In this document: one piece after another, positions 61,067 to 64,000 of the stretch | Layout of the letters: every line of letters starts with the position of its first letter | How positions within the stretch are numbered: the stretch's first letter is position 1 | NCBI GenBank assembly: GCA_900769795.1 | Contig: CAAGHZ010000028.1 | Span: 1-64,000 of the forward strand | Origin: Clostridia bacterium | GTDB taxonomy: Bacteria > Bacillota > Clostridia > Monoglobales > Monoglobaceae | Direction of reading: 5' to 3' | Length of the DNA: 64,000 nucleotides | Translations under genes and position numbers: made by a program | Notes under the pieces: model-generated | Told to the model about the DNA's origin: nothing | What the model saw: the letters and a program-made list of their open reading frames with translations, nothing else | The model's database searches: none

Positions 61067-61915
61067 GTGAAAAAGTTTGTTGTAATCCCAAACGAATCAA
61101 GAGACGAGAACTTATGTGAGACAAAAAGGGTTATAGAAATTCTAAAAGGGCACGGAGCGGAAGTGTATGCCCAGAGCCAGTACAAAGGAAGACTTGGTGC
61201 AGTCCACGAGTTTGGCACTTCGGATCAGATTTTTAAGGATGCGGATGCGGCAGTCGTCCTCGGTGGTGACGGAACAATCCTCGGGGTTGCCAAGTCTGCG
61301 GCAAGATACAATGTGCCAATCATTGGAATAAACCTTGGCAACCTTGGTTTTCTTGCTCCTGCAGAAAAGGGAGATTATTCGATTTTTGATTGTATCTTCA
61401 GTGGAGACTATCGGGTGGAGAGTTGTATGATGCTCGATGCAGTAGTTGTAAAACAAGGAGTAGAGGGAGCAAGTTTTCTTGCCCTAAATGATATAGTTGC
61501 CTCTGCCGCAGGAGAGTCGAAGATAATAAACGTATCTGCCTCAGTAAATGGTACGAATATAGGTTCATATCTTGCGGACGGAATGATAGTTGCAACGGCA
61601 GTTGGGTCTACTGCGTATTCTTTATCGGCAGGCGGAGCGGTGCTTCATCCTGACCTTGATGCAATGATAATCACGCCTATTTGCCCTCATACCCTGAAGG
61701 CAAGAAGCACAGTTGTGCCGGGCAATGACGAGATATGGATAAGGGGCGCGCGTCCTCATCGTGCTGATTTGTCGATTTCAATCGATGGTAAGACGGTTGG
61801 AATTTTAGAAGAGGGAGAGTTTATAAAGATTACAAAATCAAAGTACAGAACAAGGCTTATAAAGCCACAAAACAGAAACTTTTTTGATGTACTGAGAGAA
61901 AAATTATCAGATTAG
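61067..61915 (+). CDS. nadK: NAD kinase
   Basis: A 282-residue cytosolic kinase that makes NADP from NAD. The VVLGGDGTILG motif holds the GGDGT loop at residues 66-70. NLGNLGFLA, LALNDIVASA (NE/D motif region), and DGMIVATAVGSTAYSLSAGG are diagnostic. The GTG at 61067 lies seven bases after GCGGGGTGA; a TTG at 61061 abuts that sequence. It follows tlyA by 15 bp. The argR gene that commonly lies between nadK and recN is not here. Confidence 0.95.
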   Translation: MKKFVVIPNESRDENLCETKRVIEILKGHGAEVYAQSQYKGRLGAVHEFGTSDQIFKDADAAVVLGGDGTILGVAKSAARYNVPIIGINLGNLGFLAPAEKGDYSIFDCIFSGDYRVESCMMLDAVVVKQGVEGASFLALNDIVASAAGESKIINVSASVNGTNIGSYLADGMIVATAVGSTAYSLSAGGAVLHPDLDAMIITPICPHTLKARSTVVPGNDEIWIRGARPHRADLSISIDGKTVGILEEGEFIKITKSKYRTRLIKPQNRNFFDVLREKLSD

Positions 61916-61934
61916 TAAGTAAGGGGGGATACCG

Positions 61935-63644
61935 ATGCTGAGAGAACTCCATATTAAAAATATAGCAGTAATCGAAGAGGTTGCCGTTGAGTTTAACGAG
62001 GGATTTCAGGTGTTGACGGGTGAAACAGGTGCAGGTAAATCTATATTGATTGATTCTATCGGAATGGCACTTGGCAGCCGCGGCAGCCGTGACCTTATCC
62101 GCACAGGGGCAGAGTATGCGTCGGTGGACCTGGCCTTTGAGATTGAAGAAAACGAAACCATAGAAAGACTTACAGAACTTGGTATAGAGTGCGAGGACGG
62201 AACCGTCTTAATCAGTCGCAGACTATTTCCTGACGGCAAGAGCAAGTGCCACATAAACGGCAGACTTACACCCCTTAATGTTGTCAAAGAAGCAGGGGCG
62301 TTTTTGCTGACAGTACACGGGCAGAATGATAACCAGAGCATTCTTATGCCAAAGACCCATATAAAATTTGTTGACGAGTATGGTGCACTTTCAGAACTGC
62401 TTGGCGAGTACAAAGAAGGGTATGGCGCTTTAAAGGGAATAGAAAAGTCCCTTGAAGAACTCCGTGCCGACGAAAGCGAAAAAGAAAGATTGACAGAACT
62501 TCTAAGTTTTCAGGCAGAGGAGATTGAGATGGCAAAACTAAAGCCTGATGAAGAAGAAGAACTCATCGAGAGGCGGAGTTTTCTGCAAAACGCAGAACAG
62601 ATTGCAGAATCTGCAGGGGGTGCGTACTTTGCGCTCCATGGCGGAGACGAGAGTGACAATGGTGCCTGCGACGGACTTGCCGATGCCATAAGGCGACTTG
62701 AAGCCGTGAAGGATTATGACCCGAGGCTCAATGGTTACTATGAGGTTTTATCCTCGGTTATGGCAGACGTGGACGATGTGACAAGAGAACTGCGCGCCTA
62801 TAAAGACGGCGTTGATTATTCAACAGAGGAACTCGACGAAACAGAGGCAAGACTAAGTCTTATAAGTACGCTGAAGCGTAAATACGGACAGACAGTAGAA
62901 GAGATAATAGAGTTTGGCAAAGCGGCGAGAGAGAGGCTTTGTGACATAGAGAGAAGCGACGAGAAAAGAGAAGAACTCATCGCCAAACTCAAACACGAGA
63001 CAGAGAAACTTGCAGAGACGGCAGACCGCCTGACAAAGGCAAGAATGGCGGCGGCAATATCCCTGCAGGAGAAGATAATGAAAGAACTTTGTGACCTTGA
63101 TATGCAAAAGATGCGATTTTCTGTCAGCGTAGCGCCTCTTGAGGACGAGGATGGCAATATAAAGTTTGGTACAGACGGATGCGACAGGGTTGAGTTTTTA
63201 ATCTCGGCCAACCCCGGCGAGGATTTAAAGCCTCTTTCCAAAATTGCATCGGGTGGCGAGATGTCAAGAATTATGCTTGCGATTAAGTCGGTGTTGTCAG
63301 GCACTGACAGTATAGAAACTATGATTTTTGACGAGATTGACACAGGTGTGTCGGGCAGAGCGGCGCAGAAAATATCCGAGAAGATGGGTATGCTCGCCTC
63401 GTCGAGACAACTTTTGTGTATCACCCATCTTGCGCAGATTGCGGCAATGGCAGACCACCATTATATGATAGAAAAAACGTCGGCAGATGACAGTACAAAA
63501 ACAACTGTCAGACATATAGACGGGACCGAGAGAGTAACCGAACTTGCGAGAATTATAGGTGGCGTAAAGGTTACTGATTTGACTATGAGTGCGGCTTGCG
63601 AGATGCTTGATATGGCAAATGCGTACAAGATGGCGGGCAGATAA
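61935..63644 (+). CDS. recN: DNA repair protein RecN
   Basis: A 569-residue SMC-like ATPase that gathers DNA ends at double-strand breaks. Walker A GETGAGKS begins at residue 29. Long coiled coils occupy about 160-380. The ABC signature is KIASGGEMSRIMLAIK, and Walker B with D-loop is MIFDEIDTGVSGRAAQKI. CITHLAQIAAMADHHYMIEK closes the ATPase head. AAGGGGGGAT precedes the ATG. It follows nadK by 19 bp. The gene after it is an RseC-family protein, where spoIVB is more common in spore-formers. Confidence 0.97.
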   Translation: MLRELHIKNIAVIEEVAVEFNEGFQVLTGETGAGKSILIDSIGMALGSRGSRDLIRTGAEYASVDLAFEIEENETIERLTELGIECEDGTVLISRRLFPDGKSKCHINGRLTPLNVVKEAGAFLLTVHGQNDNQSILMPKTHIKFVDEYGALSELLGEYKEGYGALKGIEKSLEELRADESEKERLTELLSFQAEEIEMAKLKPDEEEELIERRSFLQNAEQIAESAGGAYFALHGGDESDNGACDGLADAIRRLEAVKDYDPRLNGYYEVLSSVMADVDDVTRELRAYKDGVDYSTEELDETEARLSLISTLKRKYGQTVEEIIEFGKAARERLCDIERSDEKREELIAKLKHETEKLAETADRLTKARMAAAISLQEKIMKELCDLDMQKMRFSVSVAPLEDEDGNIKFGTDGCDRVEFLISANPGEDLKPLSKIASGGEMSRIMLAIKSVLSGTDSIETMIFDEIDTGVSGRAAQKISEKMGMLASSRQLLCITHLAQIAAMADHHYMIEKTSADDSTKTTVRHIDGTERVTELARIIGGVKVTDLTMSAACEMLDMANAYKMAGR

Positions 63645-63665
63645 ATTTTGAAAAGGGTGACAAAG

Positions 63666-64000
63666 ATGGTGCAGACGGGATATGTGGTAGAGTTGACAGA
63701 CTGCGGCGCAAAGGTCAGAGTTGACAGAGAGTCTGCCTGTGGCGGCAACTGCGTCAGTTGCAAGGGATGCCCTGCCTCTGCGGTGATTGTAGAGTGCACT
63801 GTTTCAGAAAAGTTAAGCATCGGCGATGAGGTAAGGCTTGTTATGGACAACGGCAGTTTCTTCAAAAATGCCGCGCTCGGCTACGGCTTGCCGATTGTAC
63901 TGATGATTGTCGGTGCAGTTGTTGGGTACTTTGCCTTAAAATCCGAGGGGGCGTCGGTACTCGGCGCGATAACGGGTGTTGTGCTTGGAATGATGGCGCT
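63666..64000 (+). CDS. RseC/MucC-family membrane protein, 3' end outside window
   Basis: The first 111 residues of a SoxR-reducing-system/RseC-type protein. The N-terminal cytosolic domain carries four cysteines in the family spacing (ACGGNCVSCKGCP at residues 23-35), which may bind a metal or Fe-S cluster. IGDEVRLVMDNGSFF leads into two membrane helices (LPIVLMIVGAVVGYFAL and an A/G/V-rich second). Homologues lie beside rnf genes or in rse operons and act in redox sensing or electron transport. GGGTGA lies just upstream of the ATG. The frame is still open at the window end. Confidence 0.88.
   Translation, partial: MVQTGYVVELTDCGAKVRVDRESACGGNCVSCKGCPASAVIVECTVSEKLSIGDEVRLVMDNGSFFKNAALGYGLPIVLMIVGAVVGYFALKSEGASVLGAITGVVLGMMA

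Overview
The window looks like a chromosomal segment of an anaerobic member of the Clostridia (Firmicutes), probably an uncultured gut-type organism. The evidence is a gap-type glycolytic run (pgk-tpiA-gpmI), a phoH-ybeY-era-yqzL-recO run, a mraZ-led division/wall (dcw) cluster with a PASTA-tailed SpoVD-type transpeptidase and a meso-DAP-type MurE, an [FeFe]-hydrogenase maturase (HydE), a split transketolase, and strong AGGAGG ribosome sites with many TTG and GTG starts. I see no rRNA, tRNA, CRISPR array, integrase or transposase. Genus-level placement is not possible from the sequence alone.

Layout. 1-3547: end of the glycolysis operon (pgk partial, tpiA, gpmI, terminator). 3564-9095: DUF4886 hydrolase, addA without addB, and a GT28 glycolipid glycosyltransferase. 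9098-14129: a membrane GT2 glycosyltransferase (minus strand), typA/bipA, and a secreted protein with a copper-amine-oxidase-like stalk domain. 14140-20058: a compact phage-type capsid module (scaffold-like protein, N4-gp56 major capsid, small protein, neck-like protein, beta-propeller-like protein, coiled-coil protein) bounded by terminators, with no terminase, portal, tail, lysis or integration gene. 20065-25392: a glycan-use locus (GH38 alpha-mannosidase, divergent AraC regulator, GH29 alpha-L-fucosidase). 25437-29252: recO, a YqzL-like gene, era, ybeY and phoH on the minus strand, with a highly structured 350-bp gap between era and yqzL.

29366-44019: dcw cluster mraZ-rsmH-ftsL-spoVD/pbp-murE-murF-mraY-ftsW-murG-murA-divIB-ftsZ. 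It lacks murD, murC, murB and ftsA. The MraZ operator (GTGG boxes at 10-bp spacing) sits just downstream of the promoter. 44033-48227: hydE, thrS (no TGS domain), and a two-gene unit of a histidine-kinase-like ATPase and a small membrane-anchored protein. 48304-53766: cysE-cysS-mrnC, a YitT-family membrane protein and the split transketolase. 53906-58277: a hisZ-hisG gene fusion, hisA, hisIE, a ComEA-like HhH protein and a DUF624 membrane protein. 58309-64000: dxs-tlyA-nadK-recN and the start of an RseC-family protein.

The most unusual items are the capsid module without packaging genes, the single-chain HisZ-HisG protein, the palindromic element between era and yqzL, and a dispersed hairpin repeat (three copies, one circularly permuted) in the gaps at 50868, 53778 and 60164.
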